Assembly: GCA_022113835.1 (NCBI GenBank)
Contig: JAILWY010000021.1
Span: 10,540,001-10,604,000, forward strand
DNA: 64,000 nt
Direction: 5' to 3'
Source: Atopsyche davidsoni
Lineage: Eukaryota; Arthropoda; Insecta; Trichoptera; Hydrobiosidae
Shown here: positions 24,898 to 38,474 of the stretch, piece by piece
How the letters are laid out: each line of letters starts with the position of its first letter
Numbering within the stretch: the stretch's first letter is position 1
Made by a program: the position numbers and the translations under genes
The notes under the pieces: model-generated
The model's input: only the letters and a program-made list of their open reading frames with translations
Database searches by the model: none
What the model was told of the DNA's origin: nothing

Positions 24898-27800
24898 TTA
24901 AGGTCGCAGAAGAACGCGTGCTTTATCATAGACATCTTTTCTTATTTTAGGACAGTCTGGATGAACCATAAGAACTTCTCTGCATATATAGATGGCATCT
25001 GTATACCTGAAAAGATTTTCATAATTATAAATTACCATCAGTTGTTTCTAGGAGCTAAAACTAGATTTGAAGCAACAAAAAATTAAACTGACAGCTTTTT
25101 TTCAAAAGCAACAAATATCATTGTCTTTACAATCTCTACAATGCTAAGCATCAAAAATAAAGTCTTACTTTTTAGCTTTCAGTAAAGAGTATGCGTATTT
25201 GTATCCTACAGACGCGTTTGCTTGACCTCCATACTTCCATGCATTCTCGTAGTACAAGGCTGCTTGTTTATAGTTTTGATCTTTTTCAGTCAAGTATCCT
25301 GTAATTTGATTGATTTAATAAAGTATAGATTATTCTCTGTGTTTCACAATTTATAGTAAATTTAATCAAAGAGCAAGATTTTAGAATTTACCACAATATT
25401 CATGGGCCGCAGCACAGGACATGTTGTGTTTGAGGGCACGGTCTAGCGGGTCGCGGGCGGCTTCATTGCCTCCCCCCGAGCCAATGAGGCAATCCGCCAG
25501 CAGTAGCCAACAGCTTTCCAACCAGTCTGCCCGCTCGGGCGTCCATGCCACGCGTGCCACTCGCTTCAGTTGGTTCTTGGCTCGCTGATTTTGCTTCAGA
25601 ACCAAGTACCTGGAAATTAATATTAGACTATATAATTGAAGGGATTACTGAAGGACATCCTGAAATTAGTCTGAATTTAAATGATATAATAAAACCCAGG
25701 TTATCCAGACTTGGTGTAGAAGTAAAGATAAAATATTACACTTCTGCTCAGTTTCAAGCAAGTTGTTAGAGCTTGAAGATGCCAAACTAGCATGTTGTCG
25801 AAACTAGTCAAGTCAAAAAATAAAAAAGGAAACATCAATAAAAGTTTTAACAGTATTAGAGGAACCAAGGGTATTATTTTATAGCAGCATTTTAGTAAGT
25901 AAACATTATAAAATGGTGATGTTATTGATTTCCTGATACATATAGTTAGATTAGGTTGAATAAACTAACGCAGATGCCAAAGTAACGGCTACGCCTACAT
26001 CCTCTGCAAGACCTTCCTCGCTGGCCAGCTGCAGGAGACTGCGCAGGGTAGCCTCAGCCGTGGAGCGCTTACGAGAGGCCAAGGCCAGGCGCGCTGACAG
26101 CAGTCGCAGCTCTAGCACCTCTGATGCTTCCGCCCCTGACTGTAGCTCATTTAGTAGGCGCTCTGCCATACCAAGCGCAAAGGATCGAGTTTCCCTGCAC
26201 ATATTAATTAATAAAGCAATAAATATAAATTGGAGACCTCGTGTAAATTAATTCAATTAAACAAAATCAATCAACCAAGCCAGAATTTATGAAAGTTATT
26301 AGTCAAAGTACAGGAGGGGTACTGCACCTATACTCGGTATCCTCGGGAGAGTCAATAGAGTCATCTATGGGGGGTGGCAAGGCTTCACCGCCTGGTGCCA
26401 GACAAACCCGCACTACGCCTAATGCAGCTCCACGGCCCCACGGCCCCTCTGCACGCCTCGCTCGACCCCACCACCGCAGTGCCGAGTTGGGGTCCCCTAA
26501 GTAGCGTGCATGCAGCCCCGCACAGTACAGATACCCTGCAATCACAATCCAATAACCAGTTGATGAAACATAGTTTGAAGACTGCAGCAGAGAAACTATA
26601 ATGGCTTCTCTGTACTCTGTTTCTCAATTTGAAAGTTTACAATATGAAACAAAGACGAGCTATGAGACTAAAATTTATAAAACTATTATAATTGTTTCCT
26701 AAAAGTTCATTCATGCCGTAATTACAATTCATATAATTTATATTATACCTGGCTGCTGCCCATGTCCTCCGTCCTGTGCCTTTGTGAGGAAGGGAACTAC
26801 TTCTTCCAATTTGCCAAGTCTTCGTTGGACATCAATCAATCTCTCTAATGCCGTCCAGTATGCAGGCTGGTTCGTTAGAAGTTGCTTCAGGTGGAAAGAG
26901 GCAGTTTCAAAGTCAACCTGTACAATATAAGTTATTATTAAGTTAATTTCATTCATATTTACTCAACATGATTATCTGAAATTAAGATAAAATACCTTTC
27001 TGAAAGCAAGGTCTGCCATCATAACAGACGCTGCCTCATTTTCGGGATCAGTGCTTAATAACGTGGAACACATTTTCTGACATTGATCTGGCTCATTCAC
27101 CTACAAACACATAAGAGGTGAATGTAAAAACCGTTAACATTATTCTATTATTTATTCATGTGCTAATGTTACCTGCATGTAGAGTTTGGCTAAGGCAAGG
27201 AGTATGGGAGGATGTTGGGGTGTAAATTGTAGAGCCTCCTTGTATGTTTGAATAGCTTGCTCTGTTGACTTGTTAATTGAATATTGTCCTGCTAGTGAAG
27301 AACAAATGGATGATAATATTTTCTTCTCCTCTTCCAGATTAACTGAAATTGAAAACAGGTATTACACGAAATATATTACAGGTTGTAAAGCAGACATGAT
27401 CAATTGCCTCACATACTATGATGGTTTTGATTGTAAGGGAAGAAACAACTACCAATGGTTAGTTTCTCACCGTTAGATTCCAATTGTGCCCTTTTGACCA
27501 GCCGTATTTGGTTTTCCCTGGCGTCCTTGAGAGTGCCAAGAGCTCCCCGGTTACTTCCTTCAATGATTCCTCTTCTCTCTTTAACTGTGGCCATCATCAT
27601 GAGGACTTTAGTTTGAAACTTCATGGTGATATAATCAATTGAGGTTGATTTAATGTGATCATTCAGTTCTGAATTGAGAACTTCTTCTGCATTTTCATAC
27701 AACTTAAGCTGAAAATAATTTATAACATGTTAAAAATATTTTTAAAAAAGCAGATTTTAACTTGTTTTTATTTTTAATATATTTATTACCCTCATGTATA

Positions 27801-30597
27801 AATCGGCTAAATCCAGTTTCAACTCTGGATTATTGAGTAAGATTACAGCTTCTTTGTAGAACTTTATAGCTCTGTCATACTCGTGCATTTTTATTAATGC
27901 TACTCCCATTTTTTTAGCCAATGTTAAGTCTTGGGGATTCTGTTGAATGGCTTTTTCATACGCCTCAGCTGCATGAGTTGGTTCTATGAATAAATACAGA
28001 TATTCAATTATCATAACAGACAAAGTAGGTTTCCCAACAATATATTAACTGGTGACAATAATAGTTAAAAAGCTTTGCGTAGGAAAGCTATCGCCCAACA
28101 GAAGAAAAAATTATATGGTTACCGAGTATGGACATGTAAGCATCACCAAGCATGACGTGTCCATCAGATCCTGGATGATTAGCCACTATTTCTCTGAAGC
28201 ACGATGCAAACATATCTCTATCGTTTTTTTCTTTCAAATATATGTGAGCCAATTTAGTATGAGCCTGAAATGAAAGACGGTATATTAAATATAATACATC
28301 CATGGTTTTGATATTTTGCAAAGTGTATGTAGAAATGCATAGGTTTTTTTTTTAATATCATTAACAGCAATTCTTACCTGCAGGTAATAAGACTGCCCAG
28401 GCTTTATCTCAGAGAGCAACTCGATGGCACGATCGACATCAGACTTATTAAGAGCGAGCTCTGCATTCACTATAGTCAGTCGAGCTTCTTCAGTTGTATA
28501 AGAAAACTCTTCAATTGCATTCTGAGAAAAAACAGTGAATTGTTTAAAAATAAAAGTCAATAATGAACCTACAAACTATATATGTAAAGTCCAATTCTAG
28601 CCAATCACACCAACTAGCAAACTAATCATAATCAGCAAGATATTGTGACATTATAAATATCTTACCTGCATTATTTTATTAGCATCTGTATGCTGACCCA
28701 ATGCCGTGTAGATGTTGATAAGTTCCAAGTACAGGGTGGCCTTATCGGGAAGACTCAGTTCAGCATCAGAATTTTGTTGAATTCTTACCGAGTTGAGTTT
28801 GGACCCAATCAAGTTTGTAGCGGAAATAAAGCATGCCAGGGCCTCCTTAAGTTTTTTCTGGTATTTCAAAATGATACCACTCAGTAAATGATACATGGGA
28901 TTATCTCTCACTTTGAAATTGTAGCTCAGACAAACTTCCAAGCTTTGCTCTGCTCGGTCAAACGAACTTTGCTGAATATAAATTTGGGATAATAATAAGT
29001 GGGCGTTGGCGTAAGTTTGATCGATATTTTCAATAATCATCTGAGTATTTTTTTGAGATTGAACTGTTTTTCCAAAAGTGAATTGCACTTTAGCAAGTTG
29101 ATAAACCGCATGCGCCAATCCCGGACAAGCAGTGGTGACGGTCTCCAAAAGAGAAAGACTTCGAGCAACAGGTACAGGTAAAATCTCTTCAAAATTAAAA
29201 ACAATAGTGTCGAGAACAACTGATGGCTTCTTGGGAGCATATTGAAGATATTCTGCATTCACTTCCATGAGAAAATCAGGATTGAACAGTTTTAAAAATT
29301 CAATGCCATAAGGATAAGATTTAGATTTAGCAAGATGCACATCATAAGCATCATTCAGGATGCTGATAGCTTTATCCGGTGACTTGCGTTCAAGCTTAGC
29401 AGACATGAGAAGCAGCAAAGGATGCTTGTTAGTACTGCCCATCAGTTCATTCAATAGTTCAACTTGCTGCTCAATTTGTTCAGATGGACCGCTCTCTGCC
29501 ATTTGGCACAAAGTCAACCCACATAGGGCATTAATGGAACTATCGTCCACCTTTGTTGCCGATTTGAAGAAATGAATGGCATCCTTGATTTTTCCTAGCA
29601 TTAAGCATTGATGACCTAATTCGGTTAGATATTCCGTATTGGAAGGATGAAGTTCAGCAGCATGCTTTGCAAATCGATACACCTGAGTAAGAACAGCATT
29701 CGATCGACCACACGTTCGAGAAAATAAAAGAGTACTCTCATAAAACAATTGAGCATTTTTTCCTTCTTTGCTTTCAAGGATATTAAAATACTTATCCAGT
29801 AGATCAGCCGATTCAATATAATCACCATTCTTACATATTGATAGCAATAATTTGTATACCAAAGCTTGAAGATTATCCGGGTCCATGGCTAATATTTGAT
29901 CAGAAATTTCAAGCACTTGATCCCAGTTGTAAAGAGCCAGGTCATTTTTAAGCTTTTCAATAAGACATATTTCCAGATTTGGATATTTGAGGATCAACTT
30001 ATCCAATAAAATGATGGCCCCTGCATAATCTTTCTGGAAATATTTTATTGATGCTAATCCTAGTGAGGCGTCAATACTCATTTCATTTGACTCGAAGCAA
30101 TCTGCAATTTTATATGTAAGATTATTCGTATTCTTGTACATTTCGATCCATCCTTTCAAAATATGACTATTGCGAAATGTACTGTCCATTTTGATAGATT
30201 TGTTGATAAAATCAGATGCTTTTTCTAATCTGTTAGAGTGAAAAAGGAAGAGCGCCGCATAGTATAACGACAGGCTGGATGTGTTCCTCCGTAACTCTTT
30301 TAAGCGATTTTCCAGCTGCTGTACGGCTTCTCTATCCACAGCAGAGCATCTTTTATGACCGTGAATAAGGCACATGCAAACTGCTAGAGAAACGTCATCG
30401 TGGGACAGAATTAGGTTGAGTTCTCGAATACCTTCAAGATATCTACCGTTTAGAGTCAACCCAAATCCTTCGTACATCTGATAAATAACATCATTGGGAT
30501 TTCTGACAGTGCAATCTTTAAGCACTTCTTGCATTTTACCGAAGTACTTTTCTCTGCAGTAGTACTGGACTTTGCTTTCCAAACATTCCAAATCCAT
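24898..30597 (-). CDS. TTC21B: Tetratricopeptide repeat protein 21B / intraflagellar transport protein 139
   Basis: Exons on the minus strand: 30597-28666, 28521-28378, 28264-28123, 27983-27790, 27708-27471, 27342-27173, 27100-26996, 26917-26749, 26535-26328, 26194-25970, 25609-25392, 25298-25169, 25006-24898. All are GT-AG and the phases close to 1327 codons plus stop, matching the roughly 1316-residue length of vertebrate TTC21B. The product is tetratricopeptide repeats throughout (for example residues near 130-160, 330-365, 500-560 and the repeats encoded by exons 2-8). It ends in a KIRKDVYDKAR-type C-terminus typical of the family. IFT139 is part of IFT complex A, which drives retrograde transport in cilia; in insects this means ciliated sensory neurons. 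The first exon codes 644 residues without an intron, and the rest is split over 12 small exons. Paralogue TTC21A is an alternative name. Confidence 0.92.
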
Positions 30598-31543
30598 TTT
30601 TACAAATTGGTGGCAGATTTCTTTTGATAGTTTAAAAAAAACTGATTATTTTACTCTTTCTAAAAAATGCTGGTATTTTCTCTTTTCTGACACTGTTTGC
30701 ACACAACACATACAAATACTTATTTGTTTGTTTGTAGTTTAGTTTTGCTTGGTATCCATGGAAACCATCGTCATTTGTGGCGATCATCACCAAAAGCTTT
30801 TAACGTGTAAACATGCGTTAGATAAACAAGTATCTAACCTTAGACGTTTATTTATAATAATGTCATTTGGTAGGCAGAAGTTTAAGCAACACAATATAAT
30901 TTATTTTATTTTGAAACTTTTGACAGTTAATTGTGTTGCCAAAAGTCTGAGAAAATTAAATCAGTTACTTTTAAATCTATTCATCCTAAATTGTTCACAA
31001 GAATCAAGCAATTAAAAACGTTTTTGTAGCAATGGCTTACTAAAATTAAAATGTTAAAAACACTAAAACGATGGAAGAAAACGTAAATTTCTTCGATCTC
31101 ATCGGTGAGATTTTTTAAACAAAAAATTAATTTAATTGAGTGTGTATAGATTTATTAAACATAAGTTTTTTGCTGTACTTATATCGTTTTTTAATGCAAT
31201 GTTTTAGTTATTATTTACTTCCCATAAAAATATTTTATCTAACAAATGTTTACAAGAAATATGTTTGTTTTTTAGTAAATAAGAAAATTGTTCAACCAGG
31301 TGTTTTCAAATATGAATTAGATATAAAAAATAAAACCATATTTACCAACTTATATTTGTATAATCTTACCAAAAAGCATTTAAAACAATGCGAACGCTGA
31401 AGTGACGTTTTGTTTGTGGTGTAGTCTTGAAATGCGCAAAAATCTGACCTATTATATCATAACAAGTTGAGCTCCATTTTAGTGTCGTACTACGACCAAA
31501 TATATAAAAAGGAAAGAAAAATAATAATTCAACTGTTTAGCAA
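30598..31543. other. Intergenic DNA upstream of TTC21B
   Basis: Contains the presumed TTC21B promoter (30600-30760) and, further right, the 3' flank of the next minus-strand gene. The frames at 30749-31400 on the plus strand are AT-rich and featureless. No gene is seen. Confidence 0.4.
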
Positions 31544-31549
31544 TTTATT
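31544..31549 (-). terminator. Poly(A) signal of the NATD1-like gene
   Basis: TTTATT on the plus strand is AATAAA on the minus strand, about 76 bases after the stop codon of the acetyltransferase gene. Confidence 0.45.
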
Positions 31550-31624
31550 AACATCAAAAAAATATAACGATTCGGTTCTTTTAATTCTACAATAAAAAAG
31601 AAACAATTTATATATATTATTAGT

Positions 31625-32302
31625 TTAGACTTTTATTTGAAGGCTTTTAAATTTGCCTTTATTCTTAGAAAAATAATTATTTAAATAATCACATTCAATT
31701 TTTACAGATAATTTATTTTTAACTGCATACGTAAATGCTTCCTAAAAAAGAAAATATGTATCATTAGAATTATAATGTTATATGTATATGAATTACAAAT
31801 GATCTCTAGTCGTAATTATTGCTTTATAAATTATTAAAAGACTTAAAGTACTTAAAGACTGAAAGTAATTCATCGGCAGTATGACTGTTTAAAAATTTAT
31901 TTATTCTGCCTGCATCACTGAATTAAGATTAAGATATTCAGATTTTCAGAATAAACAAATAACATGAACCTCAGCTAATAGTTTTGCCACTCCTTTGCCA
32001 CGAAAAACTTCAGGTACTTCTGTATGCAGAAATGTAATATCCTTTCCCGCTGCATCATAATCTATCACAGCGTATTCTAAAAATTCATAAAATGAAAATA
32101 CTACTTCATAAAAACGATAAAATATATTAATTTATTATATTAAAGTATTCCAACCATTATTTATTTCCGACAAAAATCTGTTATTTTCTATGTCATGAGA
32201 GACGGTAATGTTGTTTGTTGAAAATGCAGCCACTTGCGATCTGGTCGTCATCCTTGATGGCAAGGGAAGACCACGATTTATCAACTTCAATGCTTTCGAC
32301 AT
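31625..32302 (-). CDS. NATD1: NATD1-like small GNAT-type N-acetyltransferase
   Basis: Three minus-strand exons, 32302-32155, 32076-31970 and 31741-31625, join in phase to 123 residues. No single frame shows the gene because each exon is short. The central part reads HTEVPEVFRGKGVAKLLAE, the family's signature: the T-E-V-P strand followed by the R-G-x-G acetyl-CoA pyrophosphate loop. The whole has the YjdJ/NATD1 length (human NATD1 is about 113 residues). The biochemical substrate of NATD1 proteins is not established. The first 30 or so residues are rich in Arg, Lys, Ser and Leu and lack acidic residues, resembling a mitochondrial presequence (inference). It lies 1.0 kb upstream of TTC21B in the same orientation. 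Confidence 0.85.
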
Positions 32303-33359
32303 TTTAAATTTTGATATATTTATCTAAACGACATATACATAAATGCACACCAATGAATTATTTAAATATTAAAAATTCAATTAGAAAAAAAATGTTTTAC
32401 TGATATTTAGCTAGCTGTCAATAAGATAACACTCAAGAAGCAATAGACAAAAATTATGAATAACCATAGACAAGGGAAGTATTTCAATATTTATGCAATA
32501 TAATAAATAAATGAAATTTGAAGGATTCTGAACAATACATTTTATAAAAAATCAGTTTCTAAAAAAAATACATTAACTCCATAAAACCAGTCACCAGTAA
32601 AATAAAACACGTGGAAAAATCACAAAAGTTTTTTATTTTAAATATTAAAAATGAAGTCCGTAAATATTAATATTGATGTTTATCCACGTTATAATATGGG
32701 TTGTGCAGTCGTATATTACTCACACAGAGAAGATAGAATAGTAAAAAAAAAAATTGTAATCAAGCAGAAAAATTAAAAATGAAATGACATAAAATAAATA
32801 AAGAAATAAATAACAATCTTCATAAAGACCTACAAAATCATAAATCCTATCCCAACTATAATTATTACGTTGAATGCACTTTATCCTCTTGAGATTATCA
32901 TATAAAACATTAGTACTTATTACAATTGTAAATAGCATTACTTTAATCTATGTAATGCATTTTCAGGAGTGGCGTACCAGTGTGTTAGCTTTCTTTATAA
33001 AGCACCTCTTTTTACACCAACGTTGCTATAATCTGATTTGTCAGATATTAAATGTTTAGTTATAAGTATGCGTTTTTAAAAATATTTGAGACTGCTCTGG
33101 AATATCTGGATTACTGACATAGCGTTACAATAGTATTTGGATTGTTATATACCAAAGAAAACTATTTATGTGTTAAGAAGGGCTTTAACGGGTTCTAGGG
33201 TTTTTGTAATTATTATAAATAATGAATAGTGTGTTCATTTTCTATTCACCCATGATGAATATTGTTTTACTTATGCTCTTACTAAAAAAAGTCTTTACAA
33301 GAGCTTAACCCCCAGTCCAGCACTGAATTTTATAATTTCAAATGATTTCCTTATCAATG
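32303..33359. other. Intergenic, divergent promoter region, no gene
   Basis: AT-rich spacer between the minus-strand NATD1-like gene and the plus-strand transporter. The frames at 32720-33059 are featureless. Confidence 0.4.
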
Positions 33360-33542
33360 TTTTACTAGAATGGTACACGAGTTTTAGATACAACAGAGTT
33401 GTTCACCTAAACAGTAGTGGTTTTATTTTCACAGAGCAAATGTTAAGATGTGATGAAATTAGCCTCATTTTAAAGCAAGTGATAGTTAATATAAAATAAT
33501 ATTTAAATTATTTATTTACAAGCGAATTAGAAATTACTCGAC
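33360..33542 (+). promoter_or_regulatory. Proximal promoter/5' UTR shared with transporter copy 2
   Basis: This stretch aligns with 41735-41941 upstream of the second copy. Shared strings include GTTAGATACAACA / TTTTAGATACAACA, GTGGTTTTATTTTCA and TGTGATGAAATTAGCCTC / TGTGATAAAATTGGCCTC. The duplication therefore extends about 180-200 bases upstream of the start codon, so proximal control elements were copied too. Confidence 0.5.
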
Positions 33543-36500
33543 ATGGAAGACAGTGACACACTTTTCAATAGAGTCTTGCACTCAGTTGGAGACGATGGGA
33601 AATTCCAAAGAAGATACAACGTTATATTCAACTTTTTTCTTTCATGTTTTGTGACGATGGCATACATGAATCTTATTCTGGCCATGTCTGTACCCGATCA
33701 CTGGTGTCATGTTCCAGGTAGAGAAGAGAAAAATATATCAATCGAACTGTGGAAAAATATGACTCTTCCCAGGTACATATTTAAATAATATTTGGATAGT
33801 AAAATACACGCTTAAGAAAATATTCACTCCAGGAAAAAATACAACTTAAATAAAAGTTTATCAAACATTGATGATAAAAAAGAGATTTTCCAATGTGCAT
33901 TATTTAATGAATATCCCAAAAATAATAAAAATAGGATCACAACATTCAACAACCCTAACGGTTTTCGTTCATTGTTTCACATTTCAAAGTGAAAATATTT
34001 ATACCAATTATTTACAGATTTCAGAAATATAGATACCCTTATAAATCTCATTCATAATATGAGCAATCCAATAGATTATAAATTTATTTTTAATTTTCAT
34101 ACTGTATATCAAAAACACAAAAATAACAGTAAACTATTTTTATATAGGATAGTATAATATTGTGAGAGTAAAATAGTGTCTGTTGATCTAAAGAATCCAC
34201 TATTAACTTGTGTGCTTTATAAATATTTACCGTATTTACAGTATTTATAATGAATGATATTAATTAGTATAAAAACATATAAACTTTTAACATAAATAGT
34301 ATGCATTCTGGTTTACCAAGCAATAATTTATTTACATTGATTAAACTTATTAATTTTCAAAGTAAAGTTTTTTTTATTTTTCTTGTTCTAAAAAATAATT
34401 TTTCTTTACACACTCAAAAATATTCTTAACAAACTTTATTTATTCAATATCCGAAAACAGAGAATAGGATAAAAATACCTAATCCCTTTTTAACATTTCA
34501 TAATTAGATTACTAAGCTCATAATTGTTTGTTTGAACAAAGCATTACTATGATATATGTACAAACAATTATGATAGGGACTTGTAATGAAAGAAGGCACT
34601 ATTTGAGTAGTGTAAATTCTATTTATTTAAAATATAATAATAAAATATAATTTGTGTTAAAAATGAACATCTATTTTTTATATGTTTTATTTTTAAACCT
34701 AATACTTTGTTTTACTCTCTTGAGTTTTTCTAACCATCCAAAATCCACTATCCTTACTGATGATATTTTGTTAAAAAATAAACTTTATAAAATGCAAATT
34801 GCAGAAGACGAATTGCTAATATTGCACCAGCAGGTTTGACATACCTGGCGAGCTATGAAGAATAGAAATATTTTGCAGATGAAACCCGAAAAAATTTAAT
34901 ATAAATCAAAGGTTTTTAACGAGATCGATTACATTCTAGGGAATTGGATTCTCAGGGGGTAGAAGTGTTTAGCTCGTGTCATATGCACAATGTTTCAAAT
35001 GGAGAAAATGTAACAACACTAGAGATAGACAGTAAACTTGAAATAACCAGTTAGTAGAAATTTATACAGTAAATCACTTATACACATTATTAAAACATAA
35101 ATATTTGTTCTTATTAAAGTGTTTATTTTTATTATAGCTTGCCAGTTTGGATATGAATACGATAAAACTTGGTACACAACAACAGCACCGTCTTCTCAAA
35201 ATTGGGTGTGTGACAAAGAGCTTTACGCTAGCAATGTTTTCGCATTGGCAAAGCTTGGAGAAGTCTGTGCAGGAATCTTATTTGGGTATTTGGGTGACAT
35301 GTAAGTGTTGAGATCAGTACGTAAAGATCAGTAAGCAAAGTACAATTTTTTCTAATAAATTAAAAAATTAATCATCACGCGAAAGTTTATTTAAACCTCA
35401 CTTTTTGATTTGCTAATATAAGTAATACCTTTTCTGTTAATTAACATCCTTTTTCAATAATACTTAATTACACCGCTAAGACTATTAATATAATAAAATG
35501 ATTAGATTGCGATGAATGTTTTGAATATATAAGAACCGTTTTCCATTGCAGAATAGTATCTGCTAATTGTATGAATTGTATTTTGATAAAGATTCCTTAC
35601 TATATATTATTCTCAAATACATTAGCAACTAATAAATACTTTTATGATTTCAGGATAGGAAGGCGCTACGTGTTCTTCATAGCCTTGACAATAACATGCA
35701 TTGGCAGATTCATATCTCCCTTTGTAGTGCATTGGTACCCCGCATTTATTGCTGCGAGCATTATTTCTACTCTTCCGTCAGTAACAGCATGTCAGGCTAT
35801 TATGGTAACTATCATGGAGATGTCACCGTCTGAGGACAGAGCTTTCATAGCTCAGTTGCAGAATATGGGATGGACTACGGGACTGTGCATGCTTCCCTTA
35901 ATAAATTGGTTAGTCGGAGAGTGGACCACCTACATAATTATAACTACTGCCCCCCTTTTACTTTACTTTCCTCTGACAATGTGAGTTTAATAAAATAATT
36001 ATTAATAGATACGTTGATGTACACAATAATAATTAAATTGGAGTAATAACGCAGATACCAAGAATGTATGGTTAATGGGAAATTTTCAAATCTAAATATA
36101 TTGTAGATATTTGGTTGAATCACCAAGATGGCTACTTAGCAGAGGAAGAGTGGCCGAGTGTCTCCAACAACTTAAAATTATAGCCAAAGTCAATGGTACA
36201 AGATTATCACCAGAGTCTGCCTTGCTGCTGCAGAACGCTCAAACCAAACCTGAAAAGGTCTACGGAGTTGGAAGTCTATTTTCTAACTTTAGACTGGCTA
36301 AAAATACCTTACTTATGGTTACAGGATGGTATGTATTTTAACCAAACAATAATCTCTCAAATTGTCTGAAAATGGATGTCTGCCAATCATATAGCTTAGA
36401 TCATAAAGATTTGTTCATTAGCATTTCATATTTTTTTAGTATAAGAATTATTAAAAATTTTACTTAATAAAAAATATTTTTGCATGTGTCATTTCTGTTG

Positions 36501-37788
36501 TATTTTTTTAATCTATTTGAGACATATAAAATTATTAATTAATTTCCTAAAGTAAAAATTAAAAAATAAAACTAAAAACAAACTTTTGACCATGAAAAAT
36601 AAAGTAGAAATAAAAATATTTGAATCGTATGTAACTCACAAGAGTACATAAAATAATTAAACATCATTTAAGACTTTTATGGATGCAATTTAAGATATAA
36701 ATCCCGGTAGTTATGATTGAAATACATTTTGTAAATATAATTAATTCCGTGACATTGAAAAATTGTATAATAATTTATTTCTTGTAGGATGTGCTGTACA
36801 CTGAGTTACTACACGCTGGTCTTAAACATCTCGAGGATGAGTGGAAACCCATACCTGAATTTCTTTTTACAATCGTTGGCAGAACTTCCATCGTTTCTAG
36901 TCGGTCGACTTCTAAGTGATAAATATGGGCGTCGATTTACCGGAGGAGTAGGATTCTTACTCGGCATATTCGGATTCATGCCTATTATTTTAACAATGAA
37001 TAGTAAATAATATTAAATATTACAGATGACATAATTTAGAGATACATAAAAATGACTCTGTAAAAATCAAATTTGATTGATTATTTTGCAGAGCCCAACA
37101 TGACAACGTTACACATTGGAATGAACTTTTTGGCAAAGTTCTCAATCTCCATTGCATATTTTGCTACGGCACTCCAAGGTCTAGAGATTTATCCTACAAA
37201 TGTTAGACAAAGCGGGAACTCTTTAGGATTGATGGTCGGAAACGTATTCAGTATTCTTGGACCGTACATTGTACACGTGGTAAGACAAGTATTTATTTTT
37301 TACTTTACATTTTGAAATTATCATATCTAGTATTTTGCAGTTACTATATACATGACCTTGTCTAGCAAGTAAATATGCATCACATCAATTTGTATAGAAG
37401 TTTTCGTTTTGAATTTTTTATATGGCTTTGAAAAAATTTAATACTACAAAGTAACAGCAATTAGAAAAAAAAATTGACACCATGGTAGATCACTGGAAAA
37501 CAAAAAACTTAAAAAAACGTAAAAAAATTATTTTTGCAGGGAGTAAAATATGATGCAAGATTTCCTTATGTGATAATCACAATACTAGGACTGCTGGGCG
37601 CGATAGTCGAGATACTTTTGCCGGAAACACTGCACGAGAGATTACCAGAAACGATTCAGGAAGCTCGCACATTCGGCATTGATCAACCTTATTGGAGTTT
37701 CCCTAGCAAGAAGAAGGATCTGTGCGTATTGGCAAACATGAGATTCATAAAGCACCAAATCAGTGAGAACTACGACAGTGAACACTGA
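33543..37788 (+). CDS. SLC22-type organic cation/carnitine-like transporter, copy 1
   Basis: Exons: 33543-33772, 34940-35049, 35138-35300, 35654-35980, 36107-36328, 36788-37002, 37092-37279, 37540-37788; GT-AG, phases close, 567 aa. It is a major-facilitator protein: a first membrane segment near residues 25-45, then a large Cys-containing, N-glycosylatable extracellular loop (about 48-130), then further membrane segments. Family signatures are the GDMIGRR loop between segments 2 and 3, VESPRWLLSRGR after segment 6, a second LSDKYGRR loop, and LEIYPTNVRQSG near segment 11. SLC22 members move organic cations, carnitine or carcinine across the plasma membrane; the substrate here is unknown. It is the first of two tandem copies with identical exon lengths. 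Poly(A) signals lie at 38039-38044 and 38394-38399, close to the converging RBMX2 gene. Confidence 0.9.
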
Positions 37789-38474
37789 TAATCGTGCACT
37801 CAGAAAATACAGGAAATGATGGTATTTTAATCACTTTATAAATTCTTTTGGGAAGTTGAAACTTGTTCTTACCTTACCGGCTGACTCTTGATAATCCAAG
37901 ATGACGACGACATTTAACTGCATGCTATGTCACTTGCGGTTGAATATTACATTTTTTAAGGTACACATTAACCCTTGAATGGGTTAGATTATTGTGGCCG
38001 AGGTCATATTGTAACAAGTGAAAATAATTGTCACACACAATAAAATAATAGATTTTTAAAGTTTACTAAGAAATTATTTTTTTGCTGGTCATGCATCTGT
38101 TTTATATACTAAGTTTTTGAGCACCCCCAATATATGTACTGAGTCAGTAATATTATGTAACCTTCAGTTTTTGTAGATAAGTGATTTTATGTATGCATTG
38201 TGTTGTGTATCCAGTATACGAGCATCATCTCTTGCAACTATTTAAGCTCAATCATCATGCCATAAGATAATTTGTTATCTTTATTGTTTGACATTCTATA
38301 AAGAGTGCCATTGTTATCTCTAAGCTTAACATTGTAAGGATTCAACATTATTATTATAATAACAGGAAAAAGATAAAACACAAACTTATAGTAAATAAAC
38401 ATCATAGTAAAACCTACTTTTATTTTAAAAGTAAATTTATTTTATGCATAAATTATAATTTATTTATTTTGTGT

